Source of the DNA: UBA4742 sp963734965
GTDB lineage: Bacteria > Actinomycetota > Acidimicrobiia > Acidimicrobiales > Acidimicrobilacustridaceae
Length of the DNA stretch: 64,000 nucleotides
Assembly (NCBI GenBank): GCA_963734965.1
Contig: CAVTJK010000004.1
Span: 620,001 to 684,000, forward strand
Direction: 5' to 3'
Positions 1-9,129 of this stretch are shown here, in pieces. The notes under the pieces are model-generated. The model had not been told where the DNA came from. It saw nothing but the letters and a program-made list of their open reading frames with translations, and made no database searches. A program made the translations under genes and the position numbers. How positions within the stretch are numbered: position 1 is the first letter of the stretch; every line of letters begins with the position of its first letter.

Positions 1-532
1 CAGCGCGAGTGATCCGACCGTCGCGTCCCGAGCCGACGATGGCGCTCGGATCGAGCCCGTGCTCGTCGATCAGTCTCCGGACGACGGGGGTGAGCACGCC
101 GCCGTCGGAGGACCGGGACGGCCGGACCCCGCCTGATCCGGTCACCGACTCGACGCCGGCCGTCGGCGGCGCCGTGACGGATGTGGCCGGATCCGGCGAT
201 GCCGGCCTCGGGGCCGACGAGGACCGGATGGGCGGGATCACGTCGGTGGCCGGCTGGTCCGGCCTTTGCGGCCGGGCCGCGGGTTCGACGGCCTCGGCCG
301 CCGAACCGATCAGAGCGACCGGCGTGCCGATCGGCACGGTGTCGCCCTCGGCCACCAGCAGGGCGGCCACGACGCCGGCGAAGGCCGACGGCACCTCGGC
401 ATCGACCTTGTCGGTCGACACGTCGAACAACGCTTCGTCGGCGCTGATGTCCTCCCCCTCGCGCTTGAGCCAGCGAACGACGGTCCCCTCGGTCACCGTC
501 TCGCCCAGCTGGGGCATGAGGATTTGCTCCAC
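1..532 (-). CDS. 2-oxoacid dehydrogenase E2 component (dihydrolipoamide acyltransferase), N-terminal part
   Basis: This is the beginning of an E2 acyltransferase; the catalytic domain lies beyond the window edge. Residues 1-80 form a lipoyl domain with the motif STDKVDAEV, where Lys42 would carry lipoate. A Pro/Ala/Ser-rich linker follows, then a peripheral subunit-binding (E3-binding) domain starting near residue 145 (TPVVRRLIDEHGLD). I chose the GTG at 532 rather than the ATG at 517 because it gives the usual five residues before MPQLGE and has GAAGGG seven bases upstream. Without the catalytic domain I cannot tell a pyruvate, 2-oxoglutarate or branched-chain E2 apart. Confidence 0.88.
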   Translation of the reverse strand, partial: MEQILMPQLGETVTEGTVVRWLKREGEDISADEALFDVSTDKVDAEVPSAFAGVVAALLVAEGDTVPIGTPVALIGSAAEAVEPAARPQRPDQPATDVIPPIRSSSAPRPASPDPATSVTAPPTAGVESVTGSGGVRPSRSSDGGVLTPVVRRLIDEHGLDPSAIVGSGRDGRITRA

Positions 533-624
533 GCCGACCCTTCGTCCGATCCTCGGTCAGTACGTACGCCTGCGGCTCCAGACTGCACCAAATCCGCCCT
601 CGGCGCGACCGAGGCGGGCCGAGG

Positions 625-1294
625 TCAGCTGACCTCGTCGTCCGCGCTCACGCGGGCCAGGTGACCGGCGTCGTTGTAGCGGACGAGCCGCCAGTCCGAT
701 CCGCTTCCGCGCCACTCGGTGATCGAGGTGTTGAGCGCCTCGTGGGTCAGCGCCGAGCCTTGCCGCAAGGGCAATCCGCCGAGGGCGACGAAGCTGGCGC
801 CGACGGCCCCGCCGTGGGCGACCACGAGCACGCACTGACGCGGGGTGGTCCTCGGCGGCGCGTCGCAGCCGGCTTCCGATCCGCAGGTAGCACTCGGCCC
901 ACGTCTCCATCCCCGGGGCCCGCCGGCGGTACGGGTCGTCGAACTCGCCCTCGGCCCGGGGGAACCGTTCGAGGAAGTCCGGCCAGGCCAGACCTTCGGC
1001 CTCGCCGGGGTGCAGCTCACACCACTCGCACTCGGCCACCGGTGCGACGGGATCACCGAGGGCGGGGTGGATGATCGCCTCGGTCTCGATCGAACGAGGG
1101 AGGATGCTCGTGTAGATGGCGTCGACGGCCGCCAGCTCGCCGGTCGACTCGAGTCGGTCGCGCAGGGCCGCGGCCTGCCGTCGACCGAGAGCGCTCAGAC
1201 CCGTGCAGGTGTCGTGGCCCGAGATCATGCGCTCGAGCTGGGCTGCCGACTCTCCGTGTCTGACCACGAACAGGCGCGTGTCCGATGTCCCCAT
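625..1294 (-). CDS. histidine phosphatase (phosphoglycerate mutase-like), frame broken near 836
   Basis: Members of this family transfer phosphate through a catalytic histidine. The N-terminal frame carries the signature RLFVVRHGES, and the second catalytic histidine motif VLVVAHGGAVG appears only after a +1 shift at about 833-840. Once joined, the protein is about 222 residues, normal for the family. The start is ATG 1294 or GTG 1300; neither has a clear ribosome binding site. It lies 65 bases downstream of the ferredoxin gene on the same strand and may be read from that operon. The substrate cannot be predicted. The break resembles many others in this window and is probably a sequence error. 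Confidence 0.8.
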
Positions 1295-1365
1295 GGCCAC
1301 AGCATGGACGACAAGCCGGATCGATCGCCGTCATTTCTCGTCGCACGCTTGCCCGGTTGGGGCGA

Positions 1366-1560
1366 TCACTCCTCGACGGTCAAGGCCTGCTCTGGGCAGT
1401 TGAGCGCCCCCGTGCGAGCGCGATCGGCCCACTCGGCGGGGACATCGCCATCGATGCGCAGCACGCAGTGGCCGTCGTCGTCGGCGTCGTAGACCTCGGG
1501 TGCCAGCGCGTAGCAGCGGCCGTGACCGGTGCAACGCTCGGCGTCGAGCAGGATCCTCAT
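1366..1560 (-). CDS. small 3Fe-4S/4Fe-4S ferredoxin paired with P450
   Basis: This 64-residue ferredoxin probably passes electrons to the cytochrome P450 encoded just upstream. It has the short single-cluster layout of actinobacterial P450 partner ferredoxins: Cys10 and Cys16 in CTGHGRC and Cys55 in NCPEQAL. The middle position of the usual CxxC-type motif is a His (Gly-His-Gly), the pattern seen in 3Fe-4S forms. Its ATG overlaps the P450 stop codon in an ATGA, so the two are translationally coupled. No ferredoxin reductase gene is present in the window, so reduction must come from elsewhere. Confidence 0.92.
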   Translation of the reverse strand: MRILLDAERCTGHGRCYALAPEVYDADDDGHCVLRIDGDVPAEWADRARTGALNCPEQALTVEE

Positions 1561-2841
1561 CCGACCGGCGCCGGCGTGAACTCGAGCGGCAGCTCGGCGA
1601 TCTCGCGGATGCCCGGCGAGTAGCTCAACGTCGAGTCGGGCACCACCCGGTAGTCGGGCAGCCGACGATGCAGCTCCTCGAGGGCGATGTTCAGCTCGAA
1701 GCGGGCCAGATGCGAGCCGAGGCAGCGGTGGGGGCCTCCGCCGAAGGCCAGATGGCGGTTCACGGGGCGATCGAAGTCGACGACGTCGGCGGTCTCACCG
1801 AACTCGGCGGGATCGGTGTCGGCGGCGCCGATCATCACCATCACCGTGTCTCCGGGTTCGAAGGCGACACCGTGCATCTCGTGGGGCTCCTTGACGACGC
1901 GCAGGACCTGCATGACCGGTGTGTGCACCCGCAGCAGCTCTTCGACGGCAGCCGGGATCCGCGTGAGGTCGGCGACCAGCTCGTCGCGCCGCTCAGGGTG
2001 CTGACCGAGGAACGCGACCGAGCAGTCGAGCGTCGACGTGACGGTGTCGAGTCCGCCGAGCATGAACAAGAAGCCCATGTCACTCATCTCGTCGTCGCTC
2101 ATCCGCTCGCCGTCGATCTCGCCGGTCGCGAACCGACTGAACAGGTCTTCGCCGGGGTTTGCCCGCCGGTCGGCGATGACCTCGCGCGAAGAAGGCATAG
2201 ATGGCGGCTCCGGTCTCGCGTCGGATCCGAGCCGCCACCGCCGGGTCCATGGCCTCGGGGTGGCGGACCTGGGGGCGGATGATGTCGTCCTTCCACTGCA
2301 GGAAGGTGTCGAGCTGGTCGAGCGGCAGTCCGCACAGCTCGAGGAACACCGTGCACGGCAGCGGGACGGTGAGCTCGGCGTGGAAGTCGCAGCGGCCACG
2401 CCCGGCGAATCCGTCGATCAGGTCGTTGACCAGAGCGCGCACCTGGTCGTCGAGGGGCTCGAAGTGCTTGGCCCGCAGATGGGGATCCATCACGCGCCGG
2501 TACTTGGCGTGGTCGGGCGGATCGATCTGCAGCGGGATGAGCGGCCGATCCTGGCCGATGTCCACGGCGGCCAGGTCCGAGCTGAAGATCTCGGTGTGCT
2601 GCAACGCGAACTTGACGTCGTCGTACCGGCTGATCAGGTGCGTGTTGGGCATCTCGGCCAAGAGCGCGACCGGGACATGGTCACGCAGCGCGCCGTAGAA
2701 CGGCACCGGATCGGCGGCGACCCCGCTGGCATAAGGATTGGCGGAGCGGGCGGCGACGTCGACGTAGCGTCCCGGCCCTTCGAGTCGCTCGGGCTCGGGC
2801 TCGTGGTCGGCACCGGCGTCGATCCCGTCGACAGTGGTCAT
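1557..2841 (-). CDS. cytochrome P450, frame broken near 2186
   Basis: A bacterial class I cytochrome P450 of about 427 residues, presumably a monooxygenase in the catabolic operon. The C-terminal part has the I-helix segment MLGGLDTVTS, the K-helix EELLR (ExxR) and the heme-ligand loop FGGGPHRCLGSHLARF with the proximal Cys. The N-terminal part begins MTTVDGIDAG at the ATG, which overlaps the stop of the upstream amidohydrolase gene by four bases. The frame changes at 2183-2189 inside a GCGCG run (net +1 or -2), between AIYAFFA and EVIADRRA. Ferredoxin follows with an ATGA overlap. The substrate is unknown. The break is most simply a sequence error because both halves are fully conserved. Confidence 0.92.
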
Positions 2842-3987
2842 GTGTGGATCTCCTCGGCAGCGAGCGGGGGTACGGCGAAGCGGAACAACTCGGACGCGTT
2901 GCGCCATGAGATGGCATCGGCGACATCGGCCGGGAGATGAGCCAGTGCCCGCCCGGCGCGCGTCGCGGTGTCGGGCCAGGTCGAGTCGGCGTGGGGGTAG
3001 TCGCTCTCGAGCACGATGTGGTCGACACCGATGTGGTCGCGCAGCACCAGCGACGACGTCAGATCGATCACGCCGAACCAGAAGGCGCGGCGCAGGGCGT
3101 CGCTCGGGTGGACCGACGGGTCGGGCCAACCCCCGGACCCCGTGGCCGAGTGATCCATCACGTAGTCGATGCGGTTGATCAACATGGGAACCCAGTCGAT
3201 GCCCGACTCGGCCAGGCAGATCCTCAGCCCGGGGAAGCGCACGGGGATCCCGGACCACAGCCAGTCGGCGCAGGTGACCAGGGCGTTCACGGGGAACAGC
3301 GTCGTCAGCAGCTCGAGGGGCGCGCCCGGCGAGCGCGACGCCGACCACCCCGACGACGCGCAGTGCAGGCACACGACCGTGTCCGTCTCCTCGCACGCGC
3401 GGCAGGAACGGATCCCAGTGGTCGGTGTGCAGCGACGGCAGGCCCATGTCGACCGGCTGCTCGAGGAAGCTCACGGCCCGAAAGCCCCGCTCGGCGTTGC
3501 GGCGGATCTCGGCCGCCGCCACCTCGGGATCAGCCAGCCAGGGGAGCTGCAACGGGATGAACCGATCGACTCGGGGTCCGACCCACTCGTCGATGTGCCA
3601 GTCGTTCCAGGCCCTCACGCAGGCCAGCCCGAGCTCGGGGTCCGAGCACCGGGTGAACGTCGTGCCGCAGAAGCCCGCGATCAGCGACGGGTAGTGCAGC
3701 GACGCCCACACGCCATCGACATCCATGTCCGCCACCCGCTCGATCGGATCCCAGCAGCCGCGCCGCATGTCGTCGAAGTTGGCCGGCTCCATCGACCACT
3801 CCTCCTTGGGTCGACCGACGACCGCGTTTAGGCCGATCTGCGGATACCGATGGCCGTCGAAGGTCCACACCTCGATGCCGCCGTCGATCACCTCGACGCG
3901 CGGCGCGGCCTCGGCCAACGCCTCCGGCATCCGCCCCTCGAACATATGGGCCGGCTCGACCAGGTGGTCATCGACCGAGACGATCAC
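2838..3987 (-). CDS. amidohydrolase-2 family metal-dependent hydrolase, frame broken near 3399
   Basis: A TIM-barrel amidohydrolase of the amidohydrolase-2 group, related to decarboxylases and hydrolases acting on aromatic or acyl compounds. It opens with IVSVDDHLVEPAHMF, a typical start, and ends with the conserved LESDYPHADSTWPD. A net +1 shift at 3395-3404 separates HWDPFL from ACEETDTVVCLHC. The GTG at 3987 is the first usable start in this frame, 17 bases after the deacylase stop. Alternatively, an ATG overlapping that stop (ATGA, 4005-4008 on the plus strand) would be the start if one more base is missing near 4000. The gene overlaps the P450 start by four bases. Confidence 0.85.
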
Positions 3988-4003
3988 CGGCAGCAGCTCG
4001 GGC

Positions 4004-5716
4004 TCATGAGCGGATCGAGACCGTGGTCGTGTCGCGACCGGCGCGCAGGACCGTCCCGGGCCGGGCCTCGCCGATCTCGCCGTCGGTGACGACCTCGACT
4101 CCGTTGACGAACACCCGGTCGAAGCCGGTGGCTCCCCCGTACAGACGCCAGCCCCCACCGGGCAGATCGGTGCGGCTCACGACCGGATCGGGCCCGACCC
4201 GCAACGGATCGAGCACGACGACGTCGGCGTGGGCGCCCTCGACGAGACGACCCCGATCGGTCAGTCCGTACAGACGCGCCGGCGCATCGGTGATGAGCGA
4301 GATCGCCTCCTCCCAGCTCAGCAGCTCGAGGTCGGCGACGGCGCGGCGCAACAGCACGCTCGGGTAGTTGAAGGTGGCCAAGAAGTCGAGGTGGGCGCCG
4401 GCGTCCGACGCGCCGATGATGGCGCGCGAGTCGCGCCACACGTCGACACGCGCCCGCCAGTCGTCTTCGGTGTCGCCGTAGGGCGGGAACGAGAAGCCGG
4501 TGCGCAGGTCGTTGGCCACCGCGATCTCGCAGAGCGCGTCGAACGGATCGGCACCCTGCTCGGCGGCCACGTCGGCGACGGTGCGTCCTTCGTACTGCTT
4601 GGTCTCGGCACTGGTGCACTCGGTGAGCACGTACTGACCGAAGTTGGCCAGCCCGAGCTGGGCCTCGCCGGCCTGAGCCAGCAGAGCACGGCGCGCCTCG
4701 GGCGATCCCAACAACGCGAGCCGCTCCGCGTGCGGCGCGGTCATGGGGCCCTGCCAACCCGGGATGGTGTCGAGCAGGAACCCAGACGCGAAGCACAGAC
4801 GGGGGCGGATCGACATGGGGATGGTCAGCCCGAGCACGCGACCACCGAGCTCGGCGGCCCGATCCGAGGCCCCGAGCTGGGTGGCCACTCGCTCGGCCAG
4901 TCCGGCGATGACCACGAGCACGTTCCAGTTGAGAGGTCGATCGGCGGCCGCCGACATCCGGCCCATGAGCTCGGCTTCGCGCTCGGTGAAGTCGCCGACG
5001 CCGGGGATGAACTCGATGGCCGAGCTGGGGTGGCGGCTGACCTCGCGGCACAACGACAAGAGCTCGTACTCGTCGGCCCATCGCGACGGCACCGGCTCGC
5101 CATCCCCGTCGAGATGGGTGGCGGCCCACGACGACGACAGGCCCAGCGCGCCCTCGTCCAAGCTCTGGCCGAGCAGGCGGCGCATGGCCTCGAGCTCGTC
5201 GTCCCGGGCCGGCCGCTCGCACGCCGCCGGCCCCATCACGACGCGCCGGATGGCGGAGTGGCCGGCCAGGAAGCCCAGGTTGGGGACGACCGATCCGTCG
5301 AGCCGGGCCAGGTACGAGCCGAACGAGTCCCAGTCCCAGTCGGTGGCGGCGGCCAACGCCTCGAGCGGCATCCCCTCGACCCTCGACAGCATCTGCATCA
5401 GGTAGTCGGCCTCGCTGGCCACCAGCGGGGCAACCGAGAACCCGCAGTTGCCGCCGATGGCCGTCGTCACCCCGTGCAAGGGGGAGGGCGACAGCGTCGG
5501 GTCCCAGAAGGCCTGGACGTCATAGTGGGTGTGCAGATCGATGAAGCCGGGGCACACGATCCGCCCGTCGGCGTCGACGGTGCGGGCCGCCGATTCGTCG
5601 ATCCGATCGGCGATGGCCACGACTCGTCCGTCGGCGATCCCCACATCGGCCCGCCGACCGGCCGCGCCGGTTCCGTCGACCACGAGGCCGCCTCGGATGT
5701 TGAGGTCGAGGCCCAT
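4004..5716 (-). CDS. N-acyl-D-amino-acid deacylase-like amidohydrolase (D-aminoacylase family)
   Basis: A 570-residue cytosolic amidohydrolase of the D-aminoacylase/dihydroorotase-like group. It shows the metal-binding motif GFIDLHTHYD near residue 66, the conserved GGNCGFSVAP loop and the C-terminal SDAGAHLDF. Members hydrolyse N-acyl-D-amino acids or related amides; the actual substrate is unknown and could be a cyclic amide in this catabolic setting. ATG 5716 is preferred over an upstream start because GGGAGG sits six bases before it. It is the first gene of the four-gene operon that continues with amidohydrolase-2, P450 and ferredoxin, and a perfect inverted repeat lies 36-59 bases upstream of its start. 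Confidence 0.9.
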   Translation of the reverse strand: MGLDLNIRGGLVVDGTGAAGRRADVGIADGRVVAIADRIDESAARTVDADGRIVCPGFIDLHTHYDVQAFWDPTLSPSPLHGVTTAIGGNCGFSVAPLVASEADYLMQMLSRVEGMPLEALAAATDWDWDSFGSYLARLDGSVVPNLGFLAGHSAIRRVVMGPAACERPARDDELEAMRRLLGQSLDEGALGLSSSWAATHLDGDGEPVPSRWADEYELLSLCREVSRHPSSAIEFIPGVGDFTEREAELMGRMSAAADRPLNWNVLVVIAGLAERVATQLGASDRAAELGGRVLGLTIPMSIRPRLCFASGFLLDTIPGWQGPMTAPHAERLALLGSPEARRALLAQAGEAQLGLANFGQYVLTECTSAETKQYEGRTVADVAAEQGADPFDALCEIAVANDLRTGFSFPPYGDTEDDWRARVDVWRDSRAIIGASDAGAHLDFLATFNYPSVLLRRAVADLELLSWEEAISLITDAPARLYGLTDRGRLVEGAHADVVVLDPLRVGPDPVVSRTDLPGGGWRLYGGATGFDRVFVNGVEVVTDGEIGEARPGTVLRAGRDTTTVSIRS

Positions 5717-5751
5717 GCGCACCTCCCGACGTCGCCGGCACACGTCACCGG

Positions 5752-5775
5752 AAACCTGACGCTCGTGTCAGGTTT
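5752..5775. promoter_or_regulatory. perfect palindromic operator upstream of the P450/amidohydrolase operon
   Basis: The sequence AAACCTGAC, six bases, then GTCAGGTTT is an exact 9-bp inverted repeat. It lies 36-59 bases upstream of the deacylase ATG, where a repressor would block transcription of the operon, in the divergent region shared with the aldo/keto reductase gene. Length and symmetry fit a TetR- or GntR-type dimer, but no such regulator is encoded in the window. The palindrome is directly visible; its use as an operator is inferred. Confidence 0.6.
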
Positions 5776-5954
5776 ACGCCACCGGCCCGCCCAACGCAAC
5801 CGCCATGGGTGGGTACGACGAGCCCCTCCGTCGTCTCGGGCCGTCTGACGGCGACCCGAGGTCGGTCAGAACGACCCCAAACCGCGACCACGGCGTGGTG
5901 ATCGGCCACGGACTCGGGTAGGAAGCAACGACCCCAAAACCTGGAGGATCGGCC

Positions 5955-6818
5955 ATGACCGACTTGGAGAAGCCCGCGGCAGCATCGGGAACCATCACCA
6001 TCGGTGGCGATCTCACCGTCCGCCGCCTGGGGTTCGGCGCCATGCGGGTGACCGGCACGGGCATCTGGGGCGACCCGCCCGACCGCGACGAGGCCAAGCG
6101 GGTCCTGCGCCGCGTCGTCGAACTGGGCGTCAACTTCATCGACACGGCCGATAGCTACGGACCGGATGTCAGCGAGGAGCTCATCGCCGACGCGCTGCAC
6201 CCGTATCCGGAGGATCTGGTCATCGCCACGAAGGCCGGTCTGCTCCGACCCGGACCAGGACGCTGGGATACCGACGGCCGGCCCGCCCACCTGCGCGAGG
6301 CGTGCAGCGGGAGCCTGAAGCGGCTGCAGGTCGACCACATCGACCTCTACCAGTTCCACCGGCCCGATCCGAACGTGCCGGTCGAGGAGTCGATAGGGAC
6401 GCTGGTCGAGCTGCAACAGGAGGGCAAGATCCGCCACATCGGCATCTCCAACGTCGACGAGGCCCTGCTGGCGCGCGCCCGGCAGGTCGCGACGGTGGTC
6501 TCGGTGCAGAACCGCTACAACCCCACCGACCGCGGCTCGGAGTGGGCCGTCGACCTGTGCCAGCGCGATGGGCTGGCCTTCCTGCCGTGGGCGCCCATCG
6601 GTGGCGGCCGCGAGGACACCGAAGCCATCGCCAAGATCGCCGCCACCCACGGCGCCACCCCCCGCCAGGTCGTGCTGGCCTGGTTGCTGGCCCGCTCGCC
6701 GGCCATCGTGCCCATCCCTGGCACCGGCTCGGTCGACCACCTCGAGTCGAACGTGGCCGCCGCCGGCCTCGAGCTCACCCACGACGAAGTGGCGTCGATC
6801 ACCGCCCTCGACGCGTAG
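5955..6818 (+). CDS. aldo/keto reductase
   Basis: A 287-residue NADPH-dependent aldo/keto reductase. The catalytic tetrad residues are visible in FIDTADSYG (Asp and Tyr), VIATKAGL (Lys) and YQFHRPDP (His). The family signature follows in the GKIRHIGISN segment, and the NADP-binding end includes PIPGTGSVDHLESN. It starts after a good GGAGG, nine bases before the ATG. The gene diverges from the P450 operon and is followed by a second amidohydrolase-2 gene, so it may reduce a carbonyl intermediate of the same pathway. That link is inferred from position only. Confidence 0.93.
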   Translation: MTDLEKPAAASGTITIGGDLTVRRLGFGAMRVTGTGIWGDPPDRDEAKRVLRRVVELGVNFIDTADSYGPDVSEELIADALHPYPEDLVIATKAGLLRPGPGRWDTDGRPAHLREACSGSLKRLQVDHIDLYQFHRPDPNVPVEESIGTLVELQQEGKIRHIGISNVDEALLARARQVATVVSVQNRYNPTDRGSEWAVDLCQRDGLAFLPWAPIGGGREDTEAIAKIAATHGATPRQVVLAWLLARSPAIVPIPGTGSVDHLESNVAAAGLELTHDEVASITALDA

Positions 6819-6951
6819 CCGCGTCGGCCGCGAGGTGGAGTAGCGGAGCCGCCGCCGGAGCCGTCGGGAACGGACCGAACGAGCCGGTAAGTTGGTGGGC
6901 TCACCGGCGTGGATCGTCCCTGCGTCGGGACCGCAGGACACAGGGGGAGTC

Positions 6952-8160
6952 ATGCCGTACAACGAAGGTCGCATCGTCCACGATGCCGACGCCCATCTGA
7001 TGGAGACGCCGACGTGGCTGCGCGACCACGCCGATCCCAACGTGCGTGATCGCATCCCGCCGCTTCGCTACACGAGCGGCAACGAGCTGCGCCAGACCGG
7101 CGATCCCGAGGAGCAGCTGCGAGACATCGACGCCGCCTTCGAGCGGTTGCGCGAGAAGCACGCCAGCGACGAGTACCGGGCCACCGAGGCGGCCGAGATC
7201 ATGGCCCGCAAGAACTTCGCGGCGACGGGCGGGTTCGTGGCCGAGGATCGCCCCCGCGCCCTCGACCTGCTGGGGTTCTCGAGCCAGCTCGTCTTCAACA
7301 CCTTCCACAACAGCCGGCTCCACGACTGGGAGCACGGAAGCGATGCCGAGCTGGCCGAGGGCGCGGCTCGCGCTCACAACCGCGGCATGGTCGAGTTCTG
7401 CTCGGTCGACAAGCGGCTGCTGCCCACCTGCTACGTGCCGCTGTTCGACTTCGATGTAGCCGAGTCGATGGCGGCCGAGGCCATCGCCATGGGCGCGTCG
7501 GCGTTGCTGGTCGCGTCGGGTTGCCCGCCCGGGCACTCCCCCAGCCACCTCGGGCTCGACCCCGTGTGGGCCCGCGCCCAAGAGGCGGGGATCCCGATCG
7601 TGTTCCACGTCGGCGGGACCGGCACCCTTATCGATCCCAACTACTTCAACAACGGACTGCCCATCCCGCCCGACTTCCACGGTGGCGAGGAGAACTTCCG
7701 CTCCGTCGACTACATGGGCATCCCCCGTCCACCGGCCCAGACGCTGGCCACCATGATCTTCGATGGCGTGCTCGACCGTTTCCCCGATCTGCGGATCGGG
7801 GTCATCGAGCAGGGCGCCATCTGGGTGCCGTCGTGGACGCGCCAGATGGAGTCGGCCTTCGACGCCTTCGAGCGCCACGAGGAACGGCTGCGGGCCCTGG
7901 CCCTGCGTCCCACCGACTACGTGCGCCGCCAGATCCGCTTCACGCCCTACCCCACCGAGGACGTCGGCTGGATCATCAGCCAGTCCGGTCCCGACGTCTG
8001 CATGTTCTCGTCGGACTATCCCCATGTCGAGGGCGGCCGGCGCCCGCTCGAGCGGTTTGAGGCGTCCCTCGACGGCATCGACGACGACGCCCGCGAGCGC
8101 TTCTACACCTCGAACTTCCTCGACCTCATGGGCTCCGCCGCCACCGCCCTGGCCGCTTAG
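6952..8160 (+). CDS. amidohydrolase-2 family metal-dependent hydrolase
   Basis: A 402-residue TIM-barrel amidohydrolase, a distant paralogue of the one at 2838-3987. It has the N-terminal metal motif VHDADAHLMETP, an inner barrel His in IVFHVGGTGTL and the C-terminal SSDYPHVEGGRRP. The start ATG at 6952 follows GGGGGAG by three to four bases, which decides against a start 60 bases upstream. The short gap after the aldo/keto reductase suggests co-transcription. Close relatives in actinobacteria often sit in aromatic or steroid catabolic clusters, which agrees with the P450 operon opposite. The exact reaction is unknown. Confidence 0.9.
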   Translation: MPYNEGRIVHDADAHLMETPTWLRDHADPNVRDRIPPLRYTSGNELRQTGDPEEQLRDIDAAFERLREKHASDEYRATEAAEIMARKNFAATGGFVAEDRPRALDLLGFSSQLVFNTFHNSRLHDWEHGSDAELAEGAARAHNRGMVEFCSVDKRLLPTCYVPLFDFDVAESMAAEAIAMGASALLVASGCPPGHSPSHLGLDPVWARAQEAGIPIVFHVGGTGTLIDPNYFNNGLPIPPDFHGGEENFRSVDYMGIPRPPAQTLATMIFDGVLDRFPDLRIGVIEQGAIWVPSWTRQMESAFDAFERHEERLRALALRPTDYVRRQIRFTPYPTEDVGWIISQSGPDVCMFSSDYPHVEGGRRPLERFEASLDGIDDDARERFYTSNFLDLMGSAATALAA

Positions 8161-8462
8161 CCGCCCTGGCCGCTTACCCGTCCTGACCGGCCTGGACCTC
8201 GGCTTCTTGCGGCGATGAAGGGCGCTCTGCGCCCTCAATCGCCGCCAGAACGGGAGAGGGTCGAAGGTCACGTGGACGTGGTGCTCAACACCGAGCTTGC
8301 CTCCGCACACAGCTGGGTCGTATCGCGGGTCAGCACCTGCGCCAACAGTTGAGATCGCGGCGCGCGATCGGGACGTTGGATGACTGACCACCGCTGTGGT
8401 GGCTGACGACCCAAGGTGGCGCTCCGGATCGGGTCGCGCGCCGGACCGCTACGTTCGCGGTC
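8161..8462. other. 302-bp gap with a repeat element and possible gene remnant
   Basis: No convincing gene fills this gap. It begins with the hairpin repeat of family A (8198-8250). The minus strand from 8391 to 8250 stays open and reads RYDPAVCGGKLG then VEHHVHVTFDPLPFW, which looks protein-like but matches no family I can name and ends inside the hairpin. It may be the relic of a lost gene. The promoter of the downstream flavin reductase gene should lie in the last 100 bases, but no clear -35/-10 pair was found. Confidence 0.4.
8198..8250. repeat. hairpin repeat family A, copy 1
   Basis: A 53-bp element able to fold into a hairpin with 22-base arms and a 3-base loop: left arm starts TTCTTGCGGCGATG, right arm ends ATCGCCGCCAGAA. 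A second copy of equal length lies at 33308-33360; the two copies differ at scattered sites, yet both keep long pairing arms. It follows directly behind the amidohydrolase stop and could end transcription. Two copies 25 kb apart point to a dispersed palindromic family like REP elements. Confidence 0.75.
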
Positions 8463-8990
8463 ATGACTCGGTCAGACAACCCGGATGTCGACGCCTTCGA
8501 TCGGCTCGTGGCCGCGCTCGATCCGCCGATGTTGATCGTGACGACCGCGACGGCTGACACCCGCGCCGGGTGCCTGGTCGGCTTCCATTCGCAATGCGGC
8601 ATCGATCCACGCCGCTATGTCGTGTGGATCTCGAGAGCCAACCGCACCCACGCGGTCGCCACGCACGCCGAGCAGTTCGCGGTGCACGTGCTCGACGCGG
8701 GCCAGCACGCGCTGGCCGAGTTGTTCGGGGGCGAGAGCGGCGACGACGTCGACAAGTTCGCGCGGTGCGCGTGGAGCGAGGGTCCCGACGGCGTGCCGCT
8801 GCTCGACCTCTGTCCCGATCGATTCGTCGCCCGGCGGGTGTCGTTCACCGACGTCGGCGCCGACCACACCAGCCTCGTTCTCGCGCCCATGACCACCGAG
8901 CACGGCCGACCGACCACCTGGCTCACGGTAGGAAAGATGACCGATGTGTCGGCCGGACACGCTCCGGACGAACCGCGACATCCGCGCTGA
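8463..8990 (+). CDS. flavin reductase-like domain protein
   Basis: A 175-residue protein of the flavin reductase-like, FMN-binding split barrel family. Typical features are PPMLIVTTATADTRAGCLVG near the N terminus, where flavin binds, SRANRTHAVA, and the C-terminal part DVGADHTSLVLAPM. Such proteins reduce FMN or FAD with NAD(P)H, often for a partner monooxygenase, or act as oxidoreductases in their own right. No two-component monooxygenase partner is adjacent. It starts with ATG at 8463 and has no strong ribosome binding site. Confidence 0.8.
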   Translation: MTRSDNPDVDAFDRLVAALDPPMLIVTTATADTRAGCLVGFHSQCGIDPRRYVVWISRANRTHAVATHAEQFAVHVLDAGQHALAELFGGESGDDVDKFARCAWSEGPDGVPLLDLCPDRFVARRVSFTDVGADHTSLVLAPMTTEHGRPTTWLTVGKMTDVSAGHAPDEPRHPR

Positions 8991-9129
8991 AAGCCCAGCT
9001 CAACACGCCTTTCCTTGGACCGTGGAGCGCGACGGTGGCCCTCCCCTCCTGCGACAAGGACGTTACGATTGTGACGAACATTGTGACGATAAGGTTGCGA
9101 AATCGGGTCAGGTCGACCATCATGCGTCG

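Noticed and set aside
9..664. Plus-strand reading frames over the E2 and phosphatase genes
   Set aside because: They are low-complexity shadows; the minus strand has a lipoyl domain and phosphatase motifs.
2080..4158. One 692-residue minus-strand protein joining an amidohydrolase to a P450
   Set aside because: It runs out of frame through the C-terminal half of the amidohydrolase; two frame errors create it. The genes are separate and overlap by four bases.
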